Source of the DNA: Verrucomicrobiota bacterium
GTDB taxonomy: Bacteria > Verrucomicrobiota > Verrucomicrobiia > Chthoniobacterales > JAFAMB01
Assembly: GCA_019242435.1 (NCBI GenBank)
Contig: JAFAVN010000273.1
Location: 1-7,144, forward strand
Length of the DNA: 7,144 bases
Reading direction: 5' to 3'
Positions 1 to 6,846 of the stretch are shown in pieces (position 1 is the first letter of the stretch; each line of letters opens with the position of its first letter). Under the pieces are notes generated by a model, which saw nothing but the letters and a program-made list of their open reading frames with translations, did not search any database and was not told the origin of the DNA. Both the position numbers and the translations under genes were made by a program.

Positions 1-13
1 TGGAAGGATGGAA
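1..13 (+). repeat. Inverted copy of the octamer unit (left arm)
   Basis: The first 13 bases, TGGAAGGATGGAA, are the exact reverse complement of 100-112 and again of 108-120, inside the tandem array. The same ATGGAAGG unit therefore occurs in opposite orientation on either side of an ~86-bp spacer (14-99). The copy is cut by the window edge, so how many units the left arm contains is unknown. The arrangement could fold as a cruciform or hairpin. Confidence 0.75.
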
Positions 14-97
14 AATGAGCAAGACGGTCATCGCCGCCCAGCAGCACAGAGGTCAGCACTCTGAAGAGGGTCAGTTCGCAAAACCCCACGCTTCCGA

Positions 98-161
98 TCT
101 TCCATCCTTCCATCCTTCCATTCTCCCATTCTCCCATTCTTCCATTCTCCCATTCTCCCAT
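98..161 (-). repeat. Tandem octamer array, 8 units of ATGGRAGR
   Basis: Read on the minus strand from 161 to 98, the sequence is eight in-phase 8-base units: ATGGGAGA, ATGGGAGA, ATGGAAGA, ATGGGAGA, ATGGGAGA, ATGGAAGG, ATGGAAGG, ATGGAAGA. Variation is limited to purine exchanges at positions 5 and 8. The unit contains no stop codon in any minus-strand frame, so reading frames run through it by default. It lies 17 bp past the transporter stop. Slipped-strand expansion of a purine-rich unit is the simplest origin. Confidence 0.9.
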
Positions 162-164
162 TTC

Positions 165-179
165 TTCCCGGTCAGCGAT
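165..179. repeat. 15-bp direct repeat, copy 1 (at the transporter stop)
   Basis: TTCCCGGTCAGCGAT is identical to 1258-1272 and in the same orientation. Its last base (179) is part of the transporter stop codon. The matching copy is 20 bp upstream of the transporter start, so the pair brackets the gene almost exactly. Confidence 0.85.
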
Positions 180-1237
180 CACCCGGCTTTTCTTCGCCAT
201 TGGTTGGCCAGAAGGCCGTTCACAAACAGCTGAAAGGGGTGATAGAACATGATGGGCAACAGGATCAGACTGAGATCGGCGCGCGAGCCAAAGATTAGTA
301 TGGCCAGTGGTACTCCCATGGCCAACGTCTTTTTGACGGAGCAGAAGTAGACGGCAATGCCGTCTTCTCGATTCAACTTGGCCACTCTTGACGTCAAGAA
401 AATGAGTAAGGACATGATGCCAAAAAGAAGAACCACGTTGATTAACACTCTGACCGTGAGCCCGATCCCGTACTTATTCCAAATCTTCTCGGTGACGGAA
501 TCACAGAAAGCGGTATAGACGATGAAGAGAATCACTCCGTTGCTGATCAAGTTGATCCAATGCTTCTTGGTATCGATCCAATGCTGAATGAAATGTCGGA
601 TGCCGACTCCGGCGGCGAACGGTACCAAGGTTAACAAAGTAATTTGCATCAGCAATGGACCGATCGGTCCGGACTGCCCGGTCGCCTGCATTAGCAAACT
701 AACCAGAAGGGGCGTTAGAACTACTCCGACAATATTTGAAAACGCGGCGCTCAAAATCGCAGCGGCGGTATTTCCTCCAGCGACCGAAGTCAGCACAACG
801 GAAGTGGAAACGGTGGAGGGCAAGACACAAAGATAAAGGAATCCTTGCTTGATCGCTTCCGGCTCATTAGTCCAGATCCGTGGTGCCAGAAATTGGAAGC
901 AGAGTCCGACGATCGGGAATATCACAAAGGTGAAGGCCTGAATGATCACGTGCAGACGCCAATTACCTGCACCGCGTTTTACCTTTTCCAAAGGCATCGA
1001 TAAGCCTTGCAGGAATAGAATCAGGGCAATGCCGAAATCACTGAGCTCCTCGGGATGCAACCAGCCTTTCCGTGAACCCGGTTCTGGAAAAAGGAAGGCA
1101 ATGAGAACGACGGTAAAAAGGCCGATGACAAATCCGTTGCTCCGAATCAAACCAACGATCACACTGCCCGGTCGCGAGGATGGCTGACCCGATGAAGTGT
1201 TGGGTGAAACCGTTGAAGGCATTTGGGTCTTGGGCAT
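179..1237 (-). CDS. Bile acid:sodium symporter-like transporter (SBF-like, YfeH type)
   Basis: This is a predicted inner-membrane secondary transporter of 352 aa. The residues show about ten hydrophobic helices (roughly 33-50, 66-82, 95-117, 131-150, 156-183, 193-215, 228-246, 262-283, 294-316, 320-345), the usual count for the bile acid:sodium symporter superfamily. Two polar-broken helix motifs typical of the SBF-like branch are visible: CVLPSTVSTSVVLTSVAGGN at 137-156 and FCSVKKTLAMGVPLA at 298-312. In the wider family the matching crossed helices form the Na+ and substrate site. The substrate of YfeH-type members is not established, so none is assigned; this is not an arsenite (ACR3) assignment. 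The length is slightly above the usual ~330 aa because of a Ser/Pro-rich cytoplasmic N-terminus (residues 1-27). The start is uncertain: ATG at 1237 and ATG at 1222 are both in frame and neither has a clear Shine-Dalgarno. The stop codon (179-181) overlaps a 15-bp repeat also present upstream. No neighbour suggests a substrate. Confidence 0.9.
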   Translation of the reverse strand: MPKTQMPSTVSPNTSSGQPSSRPGSVIVGLIRSNGFVIGLFTVVLIAFLFPEPGSRKGWLHPEELSDFGIALILFLQGLSMPLEKVKRGAGNWRLHVIIQAFTFVIFPIVGLCFQFLAPRIWTNEPEAIKQGFLYLCVLPSTVSTSVVLTSVAGGNTAAAILSAAFSNIVGVVLTPLLVSLLMQATGQSGPIGPLLMQITLLTLVPFAAGVGIRHFIQHWIDTKKHWINLISNGVILFIVYTAFCDSVTEKIWNKYGIGLTVRVLINVVLLFGIMSLLIFLTSRVAKLNREDGIAVYFCSVKKTLAMGVPLAILIFGSRADLSLILLPIMFYHPFQLFVNGLLANQWRRKAG

Positions 1238-1257
1238 TGGCGTTTAAGCGTTAGCGG

Positions 1258-1272
1258 TTCCCGGTCAGCGAT
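1258..1272. repeat. 15-bp direct repeat, copy 2 (upstream of the transporter)
   Basis: Identical to 165-179. The identity does not extend beyond 15 bases on either side. It lies in the 5' untranslated part of the transporter gene, between the candidate hairpins and the start codon. Confidence 0.85.
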
Positions 1273-1340
1273 TAAGAATAATCTGCTATTTGTCCTATCT
1301 GCTGTTCGCCGGCGGCCTTCAGGCGCGACATTTTGAAGCC

Positions 1341-1358
1341 GATCCGCCGCGGCGGACC
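1341..1358 (-). terminator. GC-rich hairpin after the TPR stop (possible terminator or palindromic repeat)
   Basis: TCCGCCGCGGCGGA (1343-1356) is a perfect 14-base palindrome. On the minus-strand transcript it extends to a 7-bp stem GGUCCGC/GCGGAUC (one G-U pair) around a CGCG loop, starting 14 bases after the TPR stop. No U-run follows, so an intrinsic terminator is not proven; a dispersed palindromic repeat or mRNA 3'-end stabiliser fits as well. A second stem, CUUCA/UGAAG with a 12-13 base loop, follows directly (about 1317-1338). Confidence 0.4.
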
Positions 1359-1372
1359 TCCTGCTGATGAAT

Positions 1373-3868
1373 CTAGTCCGGCCAGAGAAAATGTTCTAAT
1401 CGCAGCTTGGTCAGCCGGTTTCTGGCTTCCTCCGCTCGAGCGCTGGGGATAGCGGCCAATCTCTGGTAAATTGCAGCGGCGGATGCCCAGGACTGCTTGG
1501 ATTCCAACAGTTGCGCGGCGTCGAATCCGGCCCGGAAATACCAGATTTCATCAGGGCTATTGTTATCTAGATTTAAAACGTCGTAGTAAGTAGCTAATGC
1601 TTCGTCCGGTTGTCTGATTTTCTCATAGCATTTCCCTTTTTTGTATAGCGCGCTCTCTTTGCAACCGATCGAAATACCGGGGAGCGCGGCCAGGGTGTCG
1701 TAGGTCTTTATAGCCTCGCGATATTGGTCCTCGTCCTTTGCGGCCAACGTGAATAGCGCGTCTCCTTTGGCGTCCAAGGCATCGCAATGGATATCCAGCG
1801 GAATATCTTGGTTGAGAAGGTCGTTCAAAAGCACAATGGCCTCTCTATCTTTAGCCGCTTGCCGCATGGTCAAGGCTTCCTCGAGGCGGGCCCGGTATCG
1901 CAAAGGGCCGTTCAGCTTGTAGACTTCCTCGAAGACGGAGACGGCGTGGTCCATTGAAGAAGAGTTCATACTCTTACGCGCGGCTTCGCCGGCCAGGAAT
2001 AGGGCGGTTTCAACCAGGGGCGAATCAGGATCTTCTTCGGCGACTAACTCGAATTGAGTCTGGGCGTTCGGATAATCATTCTGGCGGAAGTAAACCTCGC
2101 CCAGTTTAATCCGGACCTGCGGTCTGGCGCTCGAGCCGGGGAACTTTTGGAGAAAGTCCTGAGCCAACTGGGCGATGGCGGAGATCTGCTCGTTCCTATC
2201 ATCCGCCCTTGTGAAGAACTCTAACAAGGCTTTTTGCTCGTTGGTTTGCGGATCTGTGGTGCTGACCTGAGCGAGTTGGGAAGTCACTCTTGTGCGATCC
2301 GGCGGCGATTGGGTAAAAGCGAGCTCGGCCAAGGCTAAATGGGCCTTTGGCACCTGCGGATCCTGAGGAAAATCAACCAGGAAATGGTGAAAACTGTCGC
2401 GCGCCACCTTGTCGCCAGTCTTAGCTTGAAGCATGGCGCTCTCGAACGCGAGGGCTGCCTTTTCAGGTTCGTTTTCCGAGGAACTGCTTAACGCCGCCAA
2501 CGATTGCTGATACCGTTGGTGATCGCCGAGCCGCAACGCACAGATGGCAGCATTGAAAAAATACCGTGCCTGGTTAGGCGAGCGGGCTTCTCCTAGATGC
2601 GTGTAGAGATCGAAAGCCTCTGTGAATTTCTCTTTTCGCACCAGAGCGTCAGCCAACACTTCTTCGACCGCGGTTCGATTACTAGTGCCAGCTGAGGGAT
2701 TTCTCAGCAGCCATTCTTCTGCCGTGCTGATCGCCTCATCGACTTTAGCGTCCAGTTCCAATTGTTGAGCCAATTCCGCGACCGCGGCACCCGCCAATGC
2801 ATGAGTCGGATGATTAGCAACGAAGTCCTTCAAGAGCCTCAGGCCGTTTGCGTGTGAACCAATTTTCAGCTCGAGTTTTCCCAGGTAAAACTGGGCCAGG
2901 ATTGGTCTCTCGGAGCCCACTAGCTTCGGATCTTCTTGCGACCAGCGGGCGAGCTCCGCCAGCGATGGTGTCTGCTCCTGCAGGTAGATCGCAGACAAGG
3001 TCTGGAACAAATCGGGTAAATTGGTGCTTTGGGGTTGTTCACCAATGATCTTTTCAATGAAAGCTTCCGCTTCCTCGTACTCTTTTTGTCGAATATAGAT
3101 TTGCGCTAAACCGAGTTGAGCAATAACAGCGACCCGGGACGCCTGAGTGATATCAAACGCCAGGACATCTCGGAAATTCTTTTCAGCAGTCGAGAGGTCA
3201 TTCATCGCAAGTGCGATTTGACCCGACAACGCCTTTTTTTGGGCCATTTGCAGGCGGTTTAGATTTCGAACCTTGGTCAGCAATGCCTGCGCGCCTTGGT
3301 AGTCGGCGAGTTCGAGCTTCAGTTCAGCCGCCATCAGAACAGGCCTGACATCGGTTGGCTCAGGGCTTTGGATCAGAGGAGCGAGTGCTTCCAAGGCTTC
3401 CCGGGTAGCACCGAGATGTTCTTGCGCTTCTGCCAGGCCAAGCCGGGCGTCCACTGTCGAATTTCCGAGATTGGGTTCCACCAGCAGTTTCGACCAATTG
3501 GTTGCCGCTTCCTGCCAATGACCGGAGCGCAGCAAGGCCTCGGCGCTAAGCATTCGACCTTCGATTGTGCTCAACGTTTGCGCATCTAAAACTTCAAGAG
3601 CAGCCGACGGCTGATTTGTTGCGAGCAGACAGCGGGCTAAGAGTAGTTTTGCCGGCAACCCCTTAGCCGTTTCCGGAGCGGCTAAAAAGGTACGCAGCTT
3701 TTGGATGCTTACCTCTGGGAGCCCTTCCAGTTCAGCTTGAACTGCTTGGTCGTAGAGATCGGCCAATGCCAAGCGCGGGAAAAAAGCGCCGTAAACCAGG
3801 AGTATAGTCACCCCGGCAGCCAAGAGCATGTTTCTCGCCGAATGGTTGGACCTAACGTTGCGCATCAT
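1373..3868 (-). CDS. Secreted tetratricopeptide-repeat (TPR) protein
   Basis: This 831-aa protein (numbered from ATG 3868) opens with a classical signal peptide: a basic stretch (RNVRSNHSARN), a hydrophobic core at about 14-30, and an ALA box just before Asp37. There is no lipobox cysteine, so it is probably soluble in the periplasm or held by partners. The rest is an alpha-helical solenoid of degenerate TPR units. The clearest are near 250-278 (GLAQIYIRQKEYEEAEAF), 400-425 (ADALVRKEKFTEAFDLY), 585-612 (LGEVYFRQNDYPNAQTQF), 740-768 (YKKGKCYEKIRQPDEALATY) and 780-808. No enzymatic domain is visible. TPR solenoids scaffold protein complexes, and exported ones often serve outer-membrane or cell-wall assembly; the exact role here is unknown. 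Start choice: a TTG at 3871 and ATGs at 3868 and 3865 are consecutive in frame. I chose the first ATG; none has a well-placed Shine-Dalgarno. The gene lies 86 bp after uvrA on the same strand, with a hairpin between them, so co-transcription is possible but not shown. Confidence 0.88.
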   Translation of the reverse strand: MMRNVRSNHSARNMLLAAGVTILLVYGAFFPRLALADLYDQAVQAELEGLPEVSIQKLRTFLAAPETAKGLPAKLLLARCLLATNQPSAALEVLDAQTLSTIEGRMLSAEALLRSGHWQEAATNWSKLLVEPNLGNSTVDARLGLAEAQEHLGATREALEALAPLIQSPEPTDVRPVLMAAELKLELADYQGAQALLTKVRNLNRLQMAQKKALSGQIALAMNDLSTAEKNFRDVLAFDITQASRVAVIAQLGLAQIYIRQKEYEEAEAFIEKIIGEQPQSTNLPDLFQTLSAIYLQEQTPSLAELARWSQEDPKLVGSERPILAQFYLGKLELKIGSHANGLRLLKDFVANHPTHALAGAAVAELAQQLELDAKVDEAISTAEEWLLRNPSAGTSNRTAVEEVLADALVRKEKFTEAFDLYTHLGEARSPNQARYFFNAAICALRLGDHQRYQQSLAALSSSSENEPEKAALAFESAMLQAKTGDKVARDSFHHFLVDFPQDPQVPKAHLALAELAFTQSPPDRTRVTSQLAQVSTTDPQTNEQKALLEFFTRADDRNEQISAIAQLAQDFLQKFPGSSARPQVRIKLGEVYFRQNDYPNAQTQFELVAEEDPDSPLVETALFLAGEAARKSMNSSSMDHAVSVFEEVYKLNGPLRYRARLEEALTMRQAAKDREAIVLLNDLLNQDIPLDIHCDALDAKGDALFTLAAKDEDQYREAIKTYDTLAALPGISIGCKESALYKKGKCYEKIRQPDEALATYYDVLNLDNNSPDEIWYFRAGFDAAQLLESKQSWASAAAIYQRLAAIPSARAEEARNRLTKLRLEHFLWPD

Positions 3869-3871
3869 CAA

Positions 3872-3954
3872 TCAGTACATCAATACACCGTACTCCCGTA
3901 CGTCACCGCTCTGTCCGATGGAGGGTGAGTTCCAGGACAAGAACGACACGATCC
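3872..3954. other. uvrA-TPR intergenic region
   Basis: This 83-bp gap holds the hairpin described separately and a smaller inverted repeat, CGTAC-TCCC-GTACG (3889-3902), about 20 bp before the TPR start. The small repeat could be an operator or a chance palindrome. I could not identify a promoter with acceptable spacing, so the TPR gene may depend on partial read-through from uvrA. Confidence 0.45.
3911..3940 (-). terminator. Hairpin after the uvrA stop (weak terminator or attenuator)
   Basis: Starting 14 bases past the uvrA stop, the minus-strand transcript can pair UUGUCC-UGGA with UCCA-(UC bulge)-GGACAG around an 8-base loop: ten pairs including one U-G. No U-tract follows, so it is not a textbook intrinsic terminator. 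Its place between uvrA and the TPR gene suggests that it reduces read-through or protects the uvrA 3' end. Confidence 0.35.
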
Positions 3955-6846
3955 TCACTCCAACATCCTCCGTAAGTAACGGCCGGTATGGCTGGCTCCC
4001 GATTGGGCGATTTGCTCGGGTGTGCCTTGGGCGACGATCTGCCCACCGTGAACACCGGCCTCCGGCCCCAGATCGATGATCCAATCTGCTGTCTTAATCA
4101 CCTCGAGATTGTGCTCGATCACAATCAGCGTGTTCCCCTGGTTCCGGAGCTTTAGCAAAACCTCGAGCAATTGGCGGATGTCAGCGAAATGCAGACCGGT
4201 GGTCGGCTCATCCAGGATATAAATAGTCCGGCCGGTAGCCTTTTTCGCCAACTCAGCTGCTAACTTGACTCGCTGCGCTTCGCCTCCCGAGAGTTGAGTC
4301 CCGGACTGCCCTAGCGTGAGATACCCCAATCCCACATCGACCAACGGTTCCAGACGGTCGTAAATGGCAGGGACATTCCGAAAGAATCTGGCCGCTTCGT
4401 CGACTGACATGGCAAGGATATCAGCAATGTTCTTACCGCGGTAGGTTATTTCCAGGGTTTCCCGATTGTAACGGGTGCCGCGGCAAACCTCGCACTCGAC
4501 ATACACATCAGCTAAGAAATGCATCTCGATCTTGATCAGTCCGTCACCCTGGCAGTTCTCGCATCGGCCGCCTTTCAAGTTGAAACTGAATCGCCCACTG
4601 TCATATCCGCGTATCCGAGCGGCGGGCAACTGGCTAAATAGATCCCGGATCGGGCCGAAGGCGCCAGAGTAGGTGGCCGCATTGGACCGGGGGGTTCGGC
4701 CGATGGGGCTCTGATCGATCACGATGGCTTTGTCCACTTCGTCAAGGCCCAATAGGCGATCATGCGCGCCCGGCTTATCTTTTGATTGGTAAAAATATCG
4801 GAAAAGAGCTCGCCGGAGAATATCATCAACCAAGGTCGATTTGCCGCTGCCGGAAACGCCTGTGACGCAGACCAGGCATCCCAAGGGAAAAGAAATCGTT
4901 AGATTTTGAAGGTTGTTCTCGCTGGCGCCGGTTACGGTGAGCCAACCTTCCTCACCCGGTTCTGGCACTTTGTCTCGATTATAAAGCAACCCTCGCGGCC
5001 GAACTCGAGTTCGCGGGACCGGAATTTTCAGTGTGCCTCTGAGGTATTGGCCGGTTAACGATTCTTCGGTGCCCACTATATCGGCAACTGATCCGGCTGC
5101 TACAATCTGGCCGCCGCGCGGTCCGGCGCCCGGACCCAGATCAAGGACATAATCCGCAGCTCGAATTGTGTCTTCGTCGTGTTCGACAACTACGACCGTG
5201 TTTCCCATATCGCGGAGCCGTTTCAATGTCTGAATCAAACGATCGTTATCCCGCTGGTGCAGACCAATGCTCGGTTCATCCAACACATAGAGAACTCCTG
5301 CCAGCCCCGACCCGATCTGGGTTGCCAGCCGGATCCGCTGAGCTTCCCCGCCTGAGAGGGTGCCGCTCTCGCGATTCAGCGTCAGATAACCAAGCCCAAC
5401 CTCCGCCAGAAAACGCAGCCGGGCGTTAATTTCTCTCAAAACATCGGCAGCGATGTGTCTTTGATGCTTCGAGAGGACGATTTCCCCGAGAAACGCGATC
5501 GCTCTTTCGATCGTCAATTGGCAGAAGCGGTAAATGTTTAATTCCGTCCCTTTAGAATTCTCGATGGTGACCGCGAGAATCTCCGGTCGTAATCTTGCTC
5601 CTTGACAAATCTCACAAGGACGCCGGTTTTGAAAGCTTTTCAGACGGCTTCGAGTGAACTCGCTTTCGGTATTATTCTTTAAATGCTCCAGCTGGGCTAA
5701 AACTCCTTCGAACGGTTTTTCGATCTCTCGGGTTCCCAGATTGAAGCGGAGTACCCGGTCATCAGTACCGTATAGGACCGCATTCTGGCAGTCTGATGGC
5801 AGTTCGTTGAACGGCGAGTCCAGGCTGCCCTGGTAAGCGGCGACTAATGACCCAAGCAACGCCTGGTGATAGGCGTGGATCCGTTTGCTTGACTTCCGCC
5901 AGGGAGCAATCGCCCCATCGCCGAGGGAGCGCACCGGGTCCGGGATTACCAGCTCGGGATCGAAATAACTGACTGAGCCGAGGCCCTGACAATTCGGACA
6001 CGCACCGGACAAACTGTTGAAGGAGAAATGCTTCGGCGTGAGCTCCGGAAGAATGAATTCGGTCCGAGGATTACAGAACTCAGTTGAGTAGGGGATATCT
6101 TCCCAGGAGTCTGAATTGGGCGGTTGCCGGCTGACCACTATGCGGTTACCACCCCATTTAAGGGCAGTATCGACAGAATCTGCCAGGCGAGTGCGTACAC
6201 CGTCGCGGACGATCAATCGATCGACCACGATCTCGATCGTATGTCTGGTGTTTTTGGCGAGCCGAATCGGTTCAGGCCGGGCAAGCTCGAGAATCTCACC
6301 ATCAACCCGCACGCGCACAAATCCTTCCCGGCGGATCTTTTCTAAAACATCGCGGAATTCTCCGGCCTCGTGCCTGACTACCGGCGCAATCACCAGGAAT
6401 CTGGTTTCCTCCGGATACGTTAAAATCTGATCGACGATTTGCTCCGGAGTCTGTTTAAAGATTTTTTCTCCGGTAGCGGGGTCGTGCGGCTGGCCGATGG
6501 CGGAGAAAAGAAGCCGGAGATAATCATAGATTTCGGTCGTGGTCGCGATGGTCGATCGCGGATTAGCCACCGAACCGCGCTGTTCAATCGCAATAGCCGG
6601 AGACAGCCCCTCAATAAAATCAACGTCGGGCTTCTCCATTTTATCGAGAAATTGCCGAGCATAGGCCGACAGGCTCTCGACGTATCGACGCTGACCCTCG
6701 GCATACAAGGTATCGAACGCGAGCGAGGACTTCCCTGAGCCGCTCATTCCTGTGATGACGACCAGTCTTTCCCGTGGAAACTCAACGTTAAGCCCTTTTA
6801 AATTGTGTTGGCGAGCGCCTACAATGCGAATATTCTCCGCAGCCAT
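3955..6846 (-). CDS. uvrA: UvrA, excinuclease ABC subunit A (nucleotide excision repair ATPase)
   Basis: This cytoplasmic damage-recognition ATPase works as a dimer, loads UvrB onto lesions and leaves before UvrC cuts. All core parts are present in the 963 aa (numbered from Met at 6846). Cassette I has Walker A GMSGSGKS 33-40, signature LSGGEAQR 497-504, Walker B VLDEP 521-525 and switch His556. Cassette II has Walker A GVSGSGKS 663-670, signature LSGGEAQR 852-859, Walker B ILDEP 877-881 and switch His912. The region at about 115-240 that binds UvrB is present, which makes this a UvrA1 rather than the shorter UvrA2 type. The C-terminal zinc finger is intact (CENC 762-765, CEVC 785-788). The N-terminal finger is not: the first pair, usually CPxC, reads CNPR at 258-261, while the second pair CPNC 283-286 remains. 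A CPxCG pair common near residue 121 reads DPATG. Start: the frame is open to ATG 6924, but homology begins with MAAENIRIVGARQHNL, so 6846 is preferred. No uvrB or uvrC lies nearby, and no LexA box was found. Confidence 0.97.
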   Translation of the reverse strand: MAAENIRIVGARQHNLKGLNVEFPRERLVVITGMSGSGKSSLAFDTLYAEGQRRYVESLSAYARQFLDKMEKPDVDFIEGLSPAIAIEQRGSVANPRSTIATTTEIYDYLRLLFSAIGQPHDPATGEKIFKQTPEQIVDQILTYPEETRFLVIAPVVRHEAGEFRDVLEKIRREGFVRVRVDGEILELARPEPIRLAKNTRHTIEIVVDRLIVRDGVRTRLADSVDTALKWGGNRIVVSRQPPNSDSWEDIPYSTEFCNPRTEFILPELTPKHFSFNSLSGACPNCQGLGSVSYFDPELVIPDPVRSLGDGAIAPWRKSSKRIHAYHQALLGSLVAAYQGSLDSPFNELPSDCQNAVLYGTDDRVLRFNLGTREIEKPFEGVLAQLEHLKNNTESEFTRSRLKSFQNRRPCEICQGARLRPEILAVTIENSKGTELNIYRFCQLTIERAIAFLGEIVLSKHQRHIAADVLREINARLRFLAEVGLGYLTLNRESGTLSGGEAQRIRLATQIGSGLAGVLYVLDEPSIGLHQRDNDRLIQTLKRLRDMGNTVVVVEHDEDTIRAADYVLDLGPGAGPRGGQIVAAGSVADIVGTEESLTGQYLRGTLKIPVPRTRVRPRGLLYNRDKVPEPGEEGWLTVTGASENNLQNLTISFPLGCLVCVTGVSGSGKSTLVDDILRRALFRYFYQSKDKPGAHDRLLGLDEVDKAIVIDQSPIGRTPRSNAATYSGAFGPIRDLFSQLPAARIRGYDSGRFSFNLKGGRCENCQGDGLIKIEMHFLADVYVECEVCRGTRYNRETLEITYRGKNIADILAMSVDEAARFFRNVPAIYDRLEPLVDVGLGYLTLGQSGTQLSGGEAQRVKLAAELAKKATGRTIYILDEPTTGLHFADIRQLLEVLLKLRNQGNTLIVIEHNLEVIKTADWIIDLGPEAGVHGGQIVAQGTPEQIAQSGASHTGRYLRRMLE

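Larger units (their letters stand above)
1..178. other. Intergenic region downstream of the transporter gene
   Basis: This holds the inverted and tandem octamer repeats plus a spacer. GGTCAG occurs at 51-56 and 69-74, 18 bp apart, and the same hexamer is within the 15-bp repeat at 165-179. A minus-strand frame from ATG 113 (or GTG 89) stays open to the window edge, but nothing marks it clearly as a gene. No terminator with a U-tract follows the transporter stop. Confidence 0.6.
1238..1372. other. Intergenic region between TPR gene and transporter gene
   Basis: These 135 bp must contain any dedicated transporter promoter, but I see no convincing -35/-10 pair. In minus-strand order the region holds a GC-rich palindromic hairpin (1341-1358), a weaker hairpin (about 1315-1340), the ATCTGCT direct repeat (1281-1287 and 1297-1303, 16-bp period, given as on the plus strand), the 15-bp repeat, and a short CGCTAACGCTTAAACG stretch just before the ATG. 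Confidence 0.6.

Noticed and set aside
15..233. Plus-strand 72-codon frame with repeated PSILPFSHSS-like peptides
   Set aside because: Its middle is simply the translated octamer array and its end overlaps the transporter gene in antisense; no start signal or family resemblance.
179..1237. ACR3 arsenite efflux pump
   Set aside because: The fold is related, but the visible motifs match SBF-like/YfeH proteins, and no arsR, arsC or other arsenic gene is nearby.
6420..6704. Minus-strand 94-codon frame inside uvrA
   Set aside because: It is an out-of-frame shadow of uvrA with Arg/Ser-rich nonsense composition.
3955..6846. UvrA2-type paralogue or drug-resistance ABC-F protein
   Set aside because: The UvrB-binding region and the C-terminal zinc finger are present and the length fits UvrA1; ABC-F proteins lack both.
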